NCBI GenBank assembly: GCA_036678685.1 | Contig: JAZIHH010000005.1 | Coordinates: 62,001 to 126,000 of the forward strand | DNA length: 64,000 nucleotides | Origin: JAZIHH01 sp036678685 | GTDB taxonomy: Bacteria > Bacillota > UBA4882 > UBA10575 | Direction: 5' to 3' | Part shown: one piece after another, positions 16,323 through 25,680 of the stretch | Layout of the letters: each line of letters begins with the position of its first letter | Numbering within the stretch: position 1 is the stretch's first letter | Position numbers and translations under genes: made by a program | Notes under the pieces: model-generated | Database searches by the model: none | Told to the model about the DNA's origin: nothing | The model's input: the letters and a program-made list of their open reading frames with translations, nothing else

Positions 16323-17867
16323 ATGGCAGAGTTGTCCCGCGATACAATGTTGGAAGCGTATCTTTTTGAATGCAATGAATTGTTGGCCCAATTGGAAGAG
16401 ATTACGTTAAATATCGAGCAAACCAGGACTTATTCCCTCGAAGATCTCAATGAACTCTTCCGGATCACACATACGATTAAAGGGTCGTCGGCGATGATGT
16501 CCTACCATGACATAGCGGCCCTTGCCCATTCGCTGGAAGATCTCTTGCATTTCATCCGGGAAGAAAACCCGTCCACCCTTGATCTGTCAACGCTTACGGA
16601 TTTAATTCTGAAAGGTAAAGATTTTATCCAAAGGGAACTGGCAACCATTGAAGCGGGAGAGGAAGCCGCAACCGATTCCGGGGAACTGGTGGACGCGATC
16701 CGCGGTTTTTTGGCCGCCTTAAAAACCGCCAAACCGCTTCCCGCCGGATCGCCGCTGCTGCCGCCGCCGGAAAGCGGTTCCGGGGAACGACAAAGCCCGC
16801 CGGAGGATGACCCGGAAAATCAGAGGTATAAAGCGGTAATTTTCTTTGAGGACGGCTGCCTCATGGAACATGTACGGGCCTTTGCGGTTTTACACCAGAT
16901 CAAAGATCTGGTGAGCGATATTTCTTACCTGCCCTGGGATATAAGCGACGACAGTAACGCCCGGGAAATAATCCGGCAAGAGGGGTTTACCATCTATTTC
17001 CGTACCGAAGACCCGGAGGCAGTCCGTCAGAGATTAATGAAGACCGCCTTTCTGGAAAGGCTGGAGATGGAAGCCGTCGCCGGGGAAGAAGAACTTGCGC
17101 CGGCCATCCCACCGCCGCCGCCGGCAAGCGGTTCTCCGGAAGAACCAAGCCCGCCGGAGGATGACCTGGAAAGCCAAAAGTATAAAGCGGTCATTTTCTT
17201 TGAAGACGGTTGCCGCATGGAACATGTGAGAGCCTTTGCGGTTTTACACCAAATCAAAGATTTGGTGAGCGATATTTCTTACCTGCCCTGGGATATAAGC
17301 GACGACAGTAACGCCCGGGAAATAATCCGGCAAGAGGGCTTCACCATCTATTTCCGTACCGAAGACCCGGAAGCGGTGCACCAAAGATTGATGGCGACCC
17401 CCTTTCTGGAAAGGCTGGAGATGGAAGCCGTCGAAGAGGAAGATGAACTTGGGCCAAACCACGCGCCGTCGCAACGGGAACCGGCCGCGGCCGCGGGGGA
17501 AGGGGAGAAAAACCGGACAAAAGAGTCAAGGGAACGGAAAGCCGCGGACAAGCATGACAACAACTACAACAACGCTTCGGCCAAATCGCCAGCGCAGAAT
17601 TTCATCAGCGTAAGTGTGACCAAAATAGACAAATTAATGAACTTGGTAGGGGAAATGGTCATCGCCGAGTCGATGGTGGTCCAGAACCCCGACCTTAAAG
17701 GCTTGTCTTTGGACAACTTTGAAAAGTCCGCCCGTCATCTGAATAAAATTACCAGCGAGTTACGGGAGATTATCATGTCCATCCGTATGGTTCCGCTCTC
17801 CGCAACCTTCCGGCGGATGAACCGCATTGTCCGGGATATGTGCCGGAAGCTTGGCAAGGAAGTGTAG
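16323..17867 (+). CDS. cheA: chemotaxis histidine kinase CheA, N-terminal part (P1, two P2-like domains, P3) ending at an in-frame TAG
   Basis: 514 residues up to an amber codon at 17865-17867. P1 (Hpt) carries the phosphoacceptor His50 in FRITHTIKGSSAMMS. Then come two nearly identical P2-like domains of about 118 residues each, separated by Pro-rich linkers. The P3 dimerisation helices (ISVSVTKIDKLMNLVGEMVI, ...ELREIIMSIRMVPL) run to MCRKLGKEV, where TAG appears. The same frame goes on with LEIVGEETEVDKN, the normal continuation of CheA, so the stop replaces one residue (usually basic here) with no frame change. Either nonsense mutation, readthrough, translational restart on the TTG directly after the stop, or a base error. 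Confidence 0.88.
   Translation: MAELSRDTMLEAYLFECNELLAQLEEITLNIEQTRTYSLEDLNELFRITHTIKGSSAMMSYHDIAALAHSLEDLLHFIREENPSTLDLSTLTDLILKGKDFIQRELATIEAGEEAATDSGELVDAIRGFLAALKTAKPLPAGSPLLPPPESGSGERQSPPEDDPENQRYKAVIFFEDGCLMEHVRAFAVLHQIKDLVSDISYLPWDISDDSNAREIIRQEGFTIYFRTEDPEAVRQRLMKTAFLERLEMEAVAGEEELAPAIPPPPPASGSPEEPSPPEDDLESQKYKAVIFFEDGCRMEHVRAFAVLHQIKDLVSDISYLPWDISDDSNAREIIRQEGFTIYFRTEDPEAVHQRLMATPFLERLEMEAVEEEDELGPNHAPSQREPAAAAGEGEKNRTKESRERKAADKHDNNYNNASAKSPAQNFISVSVTKIDKLMNLVGEMVIAESMVVQNPDLKGLSLDNFEKSARHLNKITSELREIIMSIRMVPLSATFRRMNRIVRDMCRKLGKEV
16761..17456 (+). repeat. tandem duplication of the CheA P2 segment (354-bp period)
   Basis: Two direct copies of about 345 bp with a 354-bp offset, differing at few positions. 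Both code for FFEDGC, HVRAFAVLHQIKDLVSD and YLPWDISDDSNAREI. The near identity at DNA level means a recent duplication or ongoing gene conversion. Confidence 0.92.
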
Positions 17868-18770
17868 TTGGAAATTGTCGGAGAAGAAACGGAAGTGGAT
17901 AAGAACGTGATCGAACATATCGCCGATCCCCTGATCCATCTGGTCCGGAATGCCATCGACCACGGCATCGAGACGCCTGCCGAGCGTGAAGCGCAAGGGA
18001 AGAAGGCCGCCGGGACCATCACTTTGGAAGCGAAAAACGCCGGCGGGGATGTGTTGATTATTGTCAGGGATGACGGCAGAGGGCTGGACCGGGAGACCAT
18101 CCTGCGCAAGGCGGAAGCGCGGGGAGTCTTGCCGCCGGCGGCCGAAGGCCTGACCGACCAGGAGATCTATAACCTGATCCTGCTTCCCGGCTTTTCCACC
18201 CGGGACGAGGTGAGCGAGTATTCGGGACGGGGGGTCGGCATGGATGTGGTTAAAAATAATATTGAAAAGATCGGCGGTTCGGTTATGATCGACAGCAGGC
18301 CGGGCCAAGGGACGACTTTTACGCTCAAGATCCCTTTGACCCTGGCCATCATCGACGGCATCAATATCAAAGTCGGCGATACCCACTTTACCATTCCCAC
18401 CATTACCATCCAGAGCATTTTTGTGCCCCGGGAGAACGAGATCACCGTTGATCCCGACGGCAACGAAATGATTATCGTGAGAGGAAAATGCCATCCGGTT
18501 ATCAGGTTGCACCAATTTTACAAGATTAAAAAGGGAAAGACCAATTTTTCCGAGGGTATTTTGGTCATGGTCGAACAGGATGGGAAAACCGCCTGCTTGT
18601 TTGCGGATGAACTGTTGGGTCAACAACAAGTGGTTATTAAATCGTTGCCCCATTATATCCGGCATGTGAAGAAGAGCCCGGGGATCGTCGGTTGTACGCT
18701 GCTGGGCGATGGAAGCATCAGCCTCGTTCTTGATCTCCCCGGTTTGGTTGGCGCCTTTACCGCGCTGTAA
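17868..18770 (+). CDS. cheA: CheA C-terminal part (P4 ATPase and P5 CheW-like domains) after the amber codon
   Basis: About 300 residues in the same frame as the upstream cheA segment. The P4 ATP-binding domain has the N box HLVRNAIDHGIE, G1 around VRDDGRGLD and G2 around SGRGVGMDVVKNNIE. P5, starting near KIPLTLAIIDGINIKVGD, resembles CheW and docks receptors. A TTG lies directly after the TAG, but with no clear ribosome site of its own; coupling by restart is possible. Without P4 the upstream part cannot bind ATP, so chemotaxis would depend on readthrough, restart or complementation between the two pieces. Confidence 0.88.
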   Translation: MEIVGEETEVDKNVIEHIADPLIHLVRNAIDHGIETPAEREAQGKKAAGTITLEAKNAGGDVLIIVRDDGRGLDRETILRKAEARGVLPPAAEGLTDQEIYNLILLPGFSTRDEVSEYSGRGVGMDVVKNNIEKIGGSVMIDSRPGQGTTFTLKIPLTLAIIDGINIKVGDTHFTIPTITIQSIFVPRENEITVDPDGNEMIIVRGKCHPVIRLHQFYKIKKGKTNFSEGILVMVEQDGKTACLFADELLGQQQVVIKSLPHYIRHVKKSPGIVGCTLLGDGSISLVLDLPGLVGAFTAL

Positions 18771-18871
18771 GCTGTAAAGCGATAAAGGATATTATCCCCG
18801 TGCCGGGAGGGGTTACGGACCTCCTTTTCCCGGCCTTGCCTCCGAAAACTTGGAAGAAAGGAGGGGAGAAA

Positions 18872-19369
18872 ATGGCGGAAGAACTGTTGGAGGAGAGAGA
18901 AGACACGCAGAAAGACAAGTACCTTACCTTTTCCTTGGGTACGGAAGAATACGGGATCGAAATTAAATACGTACGGGAGATCGTCGGTTTGCAAAAGATC
19001 ACCGAGGTTCCCGGGTTACCCCCCTATGTCAAGGGAATTATCAATTTAAGAGGCAATATCATCCCGGTCCTTGATGTCCGCGCCCGGTTCAACAAGCCGG
19101 AAATCGGATACAATGACCGGACTTGCACTATTATCATTGAAGTCCAAGAGATCCTAATCGGCTTGATCGTGGATGCGGTCGCCGAAGTATTGTCCATCCC
19201 CGAACATGATATCGTAGTTCCCCCGCAGTTGGGCAATAAATACCAAAACCGGTTTCTCAAGGGCATCGGTAAGGTGGAGGATAATGTTAAACTCTTGTTG
19301 AACTGCGAGAAATTATTAAGTGACGAAGAGCTTGAAGAAATCAGCAAATCCCTTGCGGATGGGGAGTGA
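18872..19369 (+). CDS. cheW: chemotaxis coupling protein CheW
   Basis: 165-residue scaffold that links receptors to CheA. CheW fold marks: YLTFSLGTEEYGIEI, VREIVGLQKITEVPG, KGIINLRGNIIPVLDVR and the C-terminal FLKGIGKVEDNVKLLLN. The start at 18872 follows GAAAGGAGGGGAGAAA. About 100 bp separate it from cheA and 31 bp from the mcp start, so they are probably co-transcribed. Confidence 0.95.
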   Translation: MAEELLEEREDTQKDKYLTFSLGTEEYGIEIKYVREIVGLQKITEVPGLPPYVKGIINLRGNIIPVLDVRARFNKPEIGYNDRTCTIIIEVQEILIGLIVDAVAEVLSIPEHDIVVPPQLGNKYQNRFLKGIGKVEDNVKLLLNCEKLLSDEELEEISKSLADGE

Positions 19370-19400
19370 GCTTCAGTAATTTGCGCGGAGGGAATGCAAG

Positions 19401-20165
19401 ATGAGGATAAAAGGAATAAGCCGATCGTTAAGGGGAAAATTGACGGTAATTATTCTCACCATGGGTATTATCTCCATTGGGATCGTGGTTGCTATTGCCG
19501 TCTTTACAATGCAAGCCCAGATGGAAGAGCAAATCAAAGAAAAACAGATGCTGTTGGCGCAGTCTTTTGCTGCGGTGGTCGAGCAGTTCTTTAACGACGC
19601 TAAAGGAATGATCAGGACCACCGCTCTCTTGCGGGACGTGCGCGATGTTTCGCTGGCCGGTTTGATCAGCGAGGAATATAAAGGTCTTCCCAGGGGGGCG
19701 GATATATTAAAACGGGATATCTTAATAAATATCGTGGATAATTACGGTGAATTCCTTTATATGGAACAAGTGACGGCGGAAGGGATTATTATGGTCGCCG
19801 AGCCGTACGAAATTCAAATGGCTTTACCAGAGATGGACCTTAGTTATCGCGATTGGTTTAAAGGGGCCATCAGTAAAATGGATGCCTATGTTTCCGAGGT
19901 TTACGTCAGTTCCTCCGTGGAAGAACCGGTGGTCGCCATTTCCCACCCGCTCGTCGATGACAGCGGCCGGTTACGCGGGGTGCTGATGGGGGCCATGTCT
20001 CTGGACCGCTTGAACAAATTATGCGCCGAATTGACCTTTGGGGAAACCGGCTACGCTTATCTGGTGGACCAAAGAGGAAAGTATTTGAGGTTATTACCAG
20101 TGACAAGGAAGCGGCCATCGAGTTTTATAATCTTTCCCGGACCGCCTCCATGCTCAAAGGCGTAA
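19401..20165 (+). pseudogene. methyl-accepting chemotaxis protein, N-terminal half, cut by an inversion junction
   Basis: Start of a transducer: a basic N-terminus, a first membrane helix (VIILTMGIISIGIVVAIAVF) and most of a periplasmic/extracellular dCache sensor (MDLSYRDWFKGAI, HPLVDDSGRLRGVLMGAMS, GETGYAYLVDQRGKY). True mcp sequence ends at 20083; from 20084 the DNA is that of a sugar-binding protein on the same strand in another frame, and this frame stops at 20165. The missing rest (second half of dCache, TM2, HAMP, signalling domain) lies 9 kb away on the opposite strand at 29131-27721. Rejoined, the product would be about 697 residues, a normal receptor. Confidence 0.9.
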
Positions 20166-20377
20166 GCCCCACTTTCCCGAATCCAAGCCAAAAAGATATT
20201 GACAAGTATGCGGCCGAAGGAAAACTGATCGATGCCAACCTGGGTAACAACCAGTTACAATGGGGCGGCTTCCAGGATGAAAACGCCAAAGATATCGCTT
20301 CCTGGCTCCAGGGGATGATCACCCTCGATGATGCGTTAAAAGCCGCCGACAGCAGGAGAGCTAATAGTAAACCGTAA
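20084..20377 (+). pseudogene. ABC sugar-binding protein, C-terminal fragment separated by the inversion
   Basis: 97 codons of the C-terminal end of a family 1 extracellular solute-binding protein: VITSDKEAAIEFYNL, SPTFPNPSQKDIDKYA and a terminal DDALKAADSRRAN, a usual end for such proteins. No start of its own. Its N-terminal 319 residues are at 30088-29132 on the other strand; the sum, about 416 residues, is a normal length. It precedes the two permease genes, exactly where the end of the binding-protein gene belongs. Confidence 0.9.
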
Positions 20378-20449
20378 TCTCGCCGGCCTTCCTGGGGGGA
20401 AGCGTAAAGCAACAAGCGTTCCCCCCCTTCCATCTTTTAAGTGGGGGTT

Positions 20450-21340
20450 ATGAGCATGTCGCGAAAAAGAGCAAGATACCGCTGGGAAAAACTTCAGTAT
20501 TTTTCGTTGGTCTTGCCGGGACTAATCCTTTTTACCATCGGATTGATCGTCCCAATGCTCCTCTCCTTCGGCTATTCCTTAACCGACTGGAACGGGCTCA
20601 CACCGACCTTCTCTTATATCGGTTTGGAAAACTACCGCCGGTTTTTTTCCGATCCCTTTGCCACCCAGGCCTGGAATTTCACCATCCGGTTTACCATCTG
20701 GAATACGATTATCCAAAACATTCTGGCCTTATTCTTCGCCGTGGTCTTAAACAGTGCCATAAAGGGGAAAAAAGTTTACCGGACCATTCTTTTTATTCCC
20801 TGCCTCTTCAGTGCGATTATTGTCGGGTTTGTCTGGTTGCGGATGTTCTCCAATGTCCTTCCCGCCCTTAACAAGTTATTGAACACCGACATCAATTTCC
20901 TGCTCTTTGGGAGTGCCAAAACGGTACTGGCCGGGTTGTTAATCGCCAATAACTGGCAATGGGTCGGCTATTGGATGTTAATATATCTGGCGGCCCTCCA
21001 GTCGATTCCCAATGAACTATATGAATCGGCCGCGATTGACGGGACGACCACCTTACAGAAATTCCGCCATATTACCCTGCCCCTGCTGGCTCCGGCGTTT
21101 ACCATCTGTATTGTCGGAATTACCACCGGTTCCCTTAAAATGTACGAGTTGCTGGTCACCTCCACGGCGGGCGGCCCGGGGCGCGCCTCAACATCGATTG
21201 TTTATCATATATACAACACGGCAATCAGCGGGCGGCAATACGGATACGGCTGTGCCATCACGGTCCTCTTTGTTTTCATCCTGCTCCTGGTCGCCCTCTT
21301 GCAGCTTAGTTACCTCAGAAAAAGGGAGGTGCAGTTATGA
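20450..21340 (+). CDS. sugar ABC transporter permease (MalF/LacF-like)
   Basis: Inner-membrane permease of a carbohydrate ABC importer, about 296 residues with six membrane spans (FSLVLPGLILFTIGLIVPML and others). It has the conserved EAA-type loop YESAAIDGTTTLQKFRHITL that contacts the ATPase. A start at 20450 or 20456 is possible; GTGGGGG precedes both. Stop and next start overlap (ATGA at 21337). Partner permease and an alpha-galactosidase follow, and the binding-protein fragment precedes it, so the imported sugar is probably an alpha-galactoside. No ATPase gene is present; a shared MsmK-type ATPase elsewhere would be needed. Confidence 0.93.
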   Translation: MSMSRKRARYRWEKLQYFSLVLPGLILFTIGLIVPMLLSFGYSLTDWNGLTPTFSYIGLENYRRFFSDPFATQAWNFTIRFTIWNTIIQNILALFFAVVLNSAIKGKKVYRTILFIPCLFSAIIVGFVWLRMFSNVLPALNKLLNTDINFLLFGSAKTVLAGLLIANNWQWVGYWMLIYLAALQSIPNELYESAAIDGTTTLQKFRHITLPLLAPAFTICIVGITTGSLKMYELLVTSTAGGPGRASTSIVYHIYNTAISGRQYGYGCAITVLFVFILLLVALLQLSYLRKREVQL

Positions 21341-22233
21341 CCGGGCCGCAAATCTTCTTGCCCCTAAAAAAGCAGCGTTTAGACAAGAGTGCGCGTAAAG
21401 GAAAAACTAGGACCAGGGTAAAAAGGATCATGGTGCAGGTTTTTATGACGCTGGTCGCCCTTTTGTTTGCCGTGCCGATTCTGACGATCGTAAATTATTC
21501 CTTTAAAACCACGCGGGAGCTTTATGTAAGCAGTCCGCTCGCCCTGCCGGAAAAGCCAAATTTCGCCAATTATCTCAGCGCATTTAGAAAGTTGGAACTT
21601 CAGTACACTTTTACCAACACCTTTTTCTATACGTTTGTCTCGGTTATCGTTTTGGCCATTTTATGCGGAGCGGCGGGCTGGGCCATCGCCCGCAATAAAA
21701 ACAAAATTTTTCAGGGTTTTTATATCTACTTTTTACTGGGCATTTTCATCCCTTATCAGTCGCTTTTCCTTTCCATCTATATCGTGGCCTTCAAAACGGG
21801 TCTTGTCAATACGTGGATCGGCCTGATTCTTATGTACATTGCCACCGGAATGTCTTTTGGGGTCTTTTTGATGACCAGTTTTATGTCAACGGTCCCCCTG
21901 GAGTTGGAGGAAGCGGCCAAGATTGACGGGTGTTCGGTTTATCGGACATATTTTTGTATTGTTTTGCCGCTCTTAAAACCGGCGATCGCCACTTTAACCA
22001 TTCTCCAGGCCTTTCAAATCTGGAACGACTTTTTAATGGCCAGTCTCTTCATCAGCAGTCAAAAACTGCGCACGATCACCCTGGCCATGCAGTTGCTCTT
22101 TTCCCAGCAGGCCAGCGATTACACCACCGCCATGGCGGCGATTATCATCTCGGTCTTACCCGTAACCATCCTCTTCGTCTCGCTGCAAAAATATTTTGTG
22201 CAGGGTATGACGGCGGGGGCGCTGAAAAGCTGA
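21337..22233 (+). CDS. sugar ABC transporter permease (MalG/LacG-like)
   Basis: Second permease of the importer, 298 residues with six membrane spans. It has the typical N-terminal periplasmic segment (YSFKTTRELYVSSPLALPEK) and the EAA loop LEEAAKIDGCSVYRTYFCI. ATG at 21337 overlaps the previous stop and follows GGGAGGTGCAG. The end (KYFVQGMTAGALKS) is a hallmark of this family. Confidence 0.95.
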   Translation: MTGPQIFLPLKKQRLDKSARKGKTRTRVKRIMVQVFMTLVALLFAVPILTIVNYSFKTTRELYVSSPLALPEKPNFANYLSAFRKLELQYTFTNTFFYTFVSVIVLAILCGAAGWAIARNKNKIFQGFYIYFLLGIFIPYQSLFLSIYIVAFKTGLVNTWIGLILMYIATGMSFGVFLMTSFMSTVPLELEEAAKIDGCSVYRTYFCIVLPLLKPAIATLTILQAFQIWNDFLMASLFISSQKLRTITLAMQLLFSQQASDYTTAMAAIIISVLPVTILFVSLQKYFVQGMTAGALKS

Positions 22234-22293
22234 GCGGACCCTCACAAGTTCCCATCTATTTACGGCAATTACCATATACAAAGGAATGATACT

Positions 22294-24381
22294 ATGGATA
22301 TCATGATTAACGAAAACAACCTCCGGTTACTGATCCGGGTAACCGCCGAAAAAGATGTCCGGCTTTTGGATTTTTCGCCCTCTTCTTTTCCGCTGCAACT
22401 GCCGGCCCCGGAAGCAGAAAAAGACTTTCGCCTGGTGAAAATCCAATGCAGCGGGGAGAACAACCACCACAGCCATAACCTCAAACACATCGGCACCATG
22501 CCCGGTTCTCGCCTGGTTTATAAAACCCACCGGGATTATAGGGCTCCCCAGGGCCGGAAACTGGAAATCGAAATGGACGACGCCGGGTTGTTGGTCATTG
22601 TCCATTTTCAGTTTTACGACGGCATCCCGGTTGTCCGCGCCTGGACGGAGATCCGTAACCAAAGCGCTACGGCCAGAGGCCTGGAATATGTCTCTTCCTT
22701 TGCCTTGACCGGGATCTCAAAAGAGGGTTTATTGCCCTGGGACCAAAAAAGCCGTTTGTATATTCCCCATCACACGTGGTACGGAGAGGCGCAATGGCGG
22801 GCCTATACCCTTCCGGAACTTGGTTTGTCCAAAGTCAACGATCATTCCTTCAAACGGGTTGCCTGCACCAATACGGGTTCCTGGTCCACTGCGCAGTTTC
22901 TCCCGATGGGTTGTTATGAAAATACGGAAGGCGGCAGTCTCCTTTTTTGGCAGATTGAACATAACGGTTCCTGGCACTGGGAGATTAGTGACAAGGCGGA
23001 TCAATTATACCTGCAACTCAGCGGGCCGACGGAAAATGAAAATTCATGGTGGAAACAACTGGCCCCGGGAGAGACTTTTTCCTCCGTGCCGGTGGCGGTC
23101 GGGGTGGTCGCCGACGATTTTGAACGGGCGATGCAAGAATTAACCCGTTACCGCCGGGCGATTCGCCGTCCCAACCGGGACAACCAACTGTTGCCGGTTA
23201 TTTTCAACGACTATATGAACTGCCTCTGGGGCGACCCGACCACGGCCAAGTTGCTGCCCCTGATTGACGCCGCCGCCGAAGCCGGCTGCGAGTATTTTTG
23301 CATCGACGCCGGTTGGTACGCCGACGGTTACTGGTGGGACGGCGTGGGAGAATGGCTGCCCTCGGAGAAACGTTTTCCCGGAGGCATTCAAGAGCCGTTG
23401 AATTATATCCGGGCCAAAGGAATGATCCCCGGGTTATGGCTGGAAATCGAGGTGATGGGGATCAACTGCCCGCTGGCCCGCAAAGTTCCGGATGAATGGT
23501 TTTTTACCCGTCATGGCCGGCGGGTCATTGATCAGGGCCGTTATCAATTGGATTTTCGTAATCCGGAAGTCCGCCGCCATGCCGACAACATCATCCGCCG
23601 GCTGGTGCAGGACTACGGGGTGGGTTACATTAAAATGGATTACAATATCAATACCGGCAGCGGGACCGAGAGAAACGCCGACAGTTTCGGCGACGGCCTG
23701 CTGGGCCATAACCGGGCTTATCTGGACTGGCTGGACCATATTTTCCGCCAATATCCCGATTTGGTGATTGAAAATTGCAGCAGCGGCGGGATGCGGATGG
23801 ATTACGCCATGCTCAGCCGGCATAGCATCCAATCCAGCAGCGACCAGACGGATTACCGGAAATACGCGGTGATTGCGGCCTCTTGCGCCACCGCCGTAAC
23901 CCCGGAACAATGCGCAGTCTGGTCCTACCCCCTCCGGGAAGGCGACCCCGAAGAAGTTGTTTTTAATATGATTAACGCCATGTTAATGCGGGTCCATTTG
24001 AGCGGGCACCTGGCGGAAATCTCCCCGGAACGGCGGGCCTTGATTAAAGAGGGAATCAATTATTATAAATCCATCCGCCGGGATATTAAAGAAGGCCTGC
24101 CGGTCTGGCCCTTGGGATTACCAACCTTCCAGGACCCGTGGGTGAGCTGGGGGCTAAGATGCGGACCCACAACCTATCTCGCGGTCTGGCGTTTGGAAGG
24201 TTCGCGGGAAATCTGCCGCCTCCCTTTGCCCTTCCTCCAGGGGAAAAAGGTTGCAGTCCGCTGCGGTTACCCGGCCGGGCTCGGTTGTGAGTTTAAATGG
24301 CATCCGGATAAAGGTGAACTCAGTGTCGCTATACCCCGCATAAATTCCGCGCGGTTGCTGGAATTAAAAATCTTGGATTAA
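22294..24381 (+). CDS. alpha-galactosidase, glycoside hydrolase family 36
   Basis: 695-residue cytoplasmic enzyme that hydrolyses terminal alpha-galactose from melibiose, raffinose and related sugars with retention. An N-terminal beta-supersandwich precedes a (beta/alpha)8 barrel with CIDAGWYADGYWWDG, GLWLEIEVM, the nucleophile in GYIKMDYN (D449) and the acid/base region SSDQTDY (D517 or D520). The C-terminal beta domain follows. No signal peptide, as expected for a partner of an importer. It is 60 bp after the permeases and followed by a terminator at 24496. Confidence 0.92.
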   Translation: MDIMINENNLRLLIRVTAEKDVRLLDFSPSSFPLQLPAPEAEKDFRLVKIQCSGENNHHSHNLKHIGTMPGSRLVYKTHRDYRAPQGRKLEIEMDDAGLLVIVHFQFYDGIPVVRAWTEIRNQSATARGLEYVSSFALTGISKEGLLPWDQKSRLYIPHHTWYGEAQWRAYTLPELGLSKVNDHSFKRVACTNTGSWSTAQFLPMGCYENTEGGSLLFWQIEHNGSWHWEISDKADQLYLQLSGPTENENSWWKQLAPGETFSSVPVAVGVVADDFERAMQELTRYRRAIRRPNRDNQLLPVIFNDYMNCLWGDPTTAKLLPLIDAAAEAGCEYFCIDAGWYADGYWWDGVGEWLPSEKRFPGGIQEPLNYIRAKGMIPGLWLEIEVMGINCPLARKVPDEWFFTRHGRRVIDQGRYQLDFRNPEVRRHADNIIRRLVQDYGVGYIKMDYNINTGSGTERNADSFGDGLLGHNRAYLDWLDHIFRQYPDLVIENCSSGGMRMDYAMLSRHSIQSSSDQTDYRKYAVIAASCATAVTPEQCAVWSYPLREGDPEEVVFNMINAMLMRVHLSGHLAEISPERRALIKEGINYYKSIRRDIKEGLPVWPLGLPTFQDPWVSWGLRCGPTTYLAVWRLEGSREICRLPLPFLQGKKVAVRCGYPAGLGCEFKWHPDKGELSVAIPRINSARLLELKILD

Positions 24382-24495
24382 AAAAGATAAACCTGCCTGG
24401 TCCGGCTCCCCTTTGCCAAGAATTCCTTCAATTATCCGCCAAATTCCCGAAAACTCCAATTTATTTTCCTGTTGAGATTTATATAATGGTCATAG

Positions 24496-24540
24496 AGCCT
24501 GGGAGGTAATGCCATTATGCCAACCCTCCCGGGCTTTATT
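24496..24540 (+). terminator. terminator after the alpha-galactosidase gene
   Basis: Stem AGCCTGGGAGG (24496-24506) with CCTCCCGGGCT (24525-24535), then TTATTT. The rest of the 300-bp gap to the next gene (24382-24683) is AT-rich with no other feature I can define. Confidence 0.75.
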
Positions 24541-24683
24541 TAATATGAGAGTCTCTGGAAAATATTCATAATTACCAGGTAGGGATTGGTTTTTTGTTTA
24601 GAATTTGTTGAGGATCGGTTTTTTATAATAACCATAATCTTGTCTGACCATGATTCATCAATTTATATTAATGGGGGGTCTCT

Positions 24684-25625
24684 ATGGGTAAAAAGTGGTT
24701 ATGGTTGTTTCTCTCTTTCCTGGTCTGGATATTGCCGGTTTATCCCGTCTCCGGGCAGGATAACCTGTATAGAGTGGCGGTGTTGCCTTTTGACGACGGT
24801 TCCATCGATGAACGCTGGTGGGGAGATTACGATATCGGCAGCGGCGTAGCCGACGTACTGGTCACCTCCATGCTTAATCTTTCACCCCCAAGGTTCCGTC
24901 TCATCGAGCGGGAACAGATCAACAGGATACTGGAAGAACAAGACTTCGGCGCCTCAGGTAGAGTTGATGTCAAAACCGCCGCCGCCATCGGCAAAATTCT
25001 CGGGGTGCAATTTCTCGTTATGGGCAAGGTTACGGAGTTTGCCAACAAGACTACCGGAGGGAGTCTTTCCCTGGGCGGGAAAGGGCTTGGCCTCTCGACC
25101 ACAACCTCACGGGTGGCCATCGACGCCAGACTAGTTAATGCCGAGACCGCTGAAATCGTCGCCGCCGTCACCGGCACGGGAGAAAAGAAACAATCCAATC
25201 TCCGCCTCGAGTATGACTGGAAAACTATGGATTTAAACAGCGAAGAATTCCGTGCCACCAATCTGGGCATCGCCCTGAGAGAAGCCACCGACCAAATCGC
25301 CAAGGAACTCGGGGAAAAAGTCCTCGCCTTCACCCCCGCTGCACCGTCAAAACTGACCGGCTTTGTAGCGTACGCCGATGATTCGCGAGTGATTTTGAAC
25401 ATCGGTGCGAATGACGGTGTCAAAGTGGGAATGCTCTTCGACGTCCTCCACATCATCATGAAAATCGAAGATCCGGAAACCGGCGAGATCATTGATGAAA
25501 TCACCGAGGTTATTGCGGAAATCAAAGCGGTTGAGGTCAAAGAGAAGTCTACCACTTGTTCTGTGGAAAAAAAGTTAAGTGCCGAGTTTGCCATTGCCGT
25601 GCGTGACAAAGTCGTGCAAAAATAG
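24684..25625 (+). CDS. CsgG-family secreted protein
   Basis: 313 residues with a signal peptide (WLWLFLSFLVWILPVYPVSG). The body resembles the CsgG/curli-assembly family: YRVAVLPFDDGS, DVLVTSMLNLSPPRFRLIER, INRILEEQDFGASG, AAAIGKILGVQFLVMGKVTEF. The C-terminal 90 residues have a second small domain with NIGANDGVKVGMLFDV, typical of FlgT/CsgG-like proteins. In a diderm, CsgG proteins form outer-membrane pores or lipoprotein assemblies; here no Cys lipobox is seen. Paired with the membrane protein that follows. It lies inside the inverted segment. Confidence 0.8.
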   Translation: MGKKWLWLFLSFLVWILPVYPVSGQDNLYRVAVLPFDDGSIDERWWGDYDIGSGVADVLVTSMLNLSPPRFRLIEREQINRILEEQDFGASGRVDVKTAAAIGKILGVQFLVMGKVTEFANKTTGGSLSLGGKGLGLSTTTSRVAIDARLVNAETAEIVAAVTGTGEKKQSNLRLEYDWKTMDLNSEEFRATNLGIALREATDQIAKELGEKVLAFTPAAPSKLTGFVAYADDSRVILNIGANDGVKVGMLFDVLHIIMKIEDPETGEIIDEITEVIAEIKAVEVKEKSTTCSVEKKLSAEFAIAVRDKVVQK

Positions 25626-25680
25626 AAAATTCTTATCCTTGGTAAGCATGGGTAATTTAAAAATTATTGGAGGGTTCACC

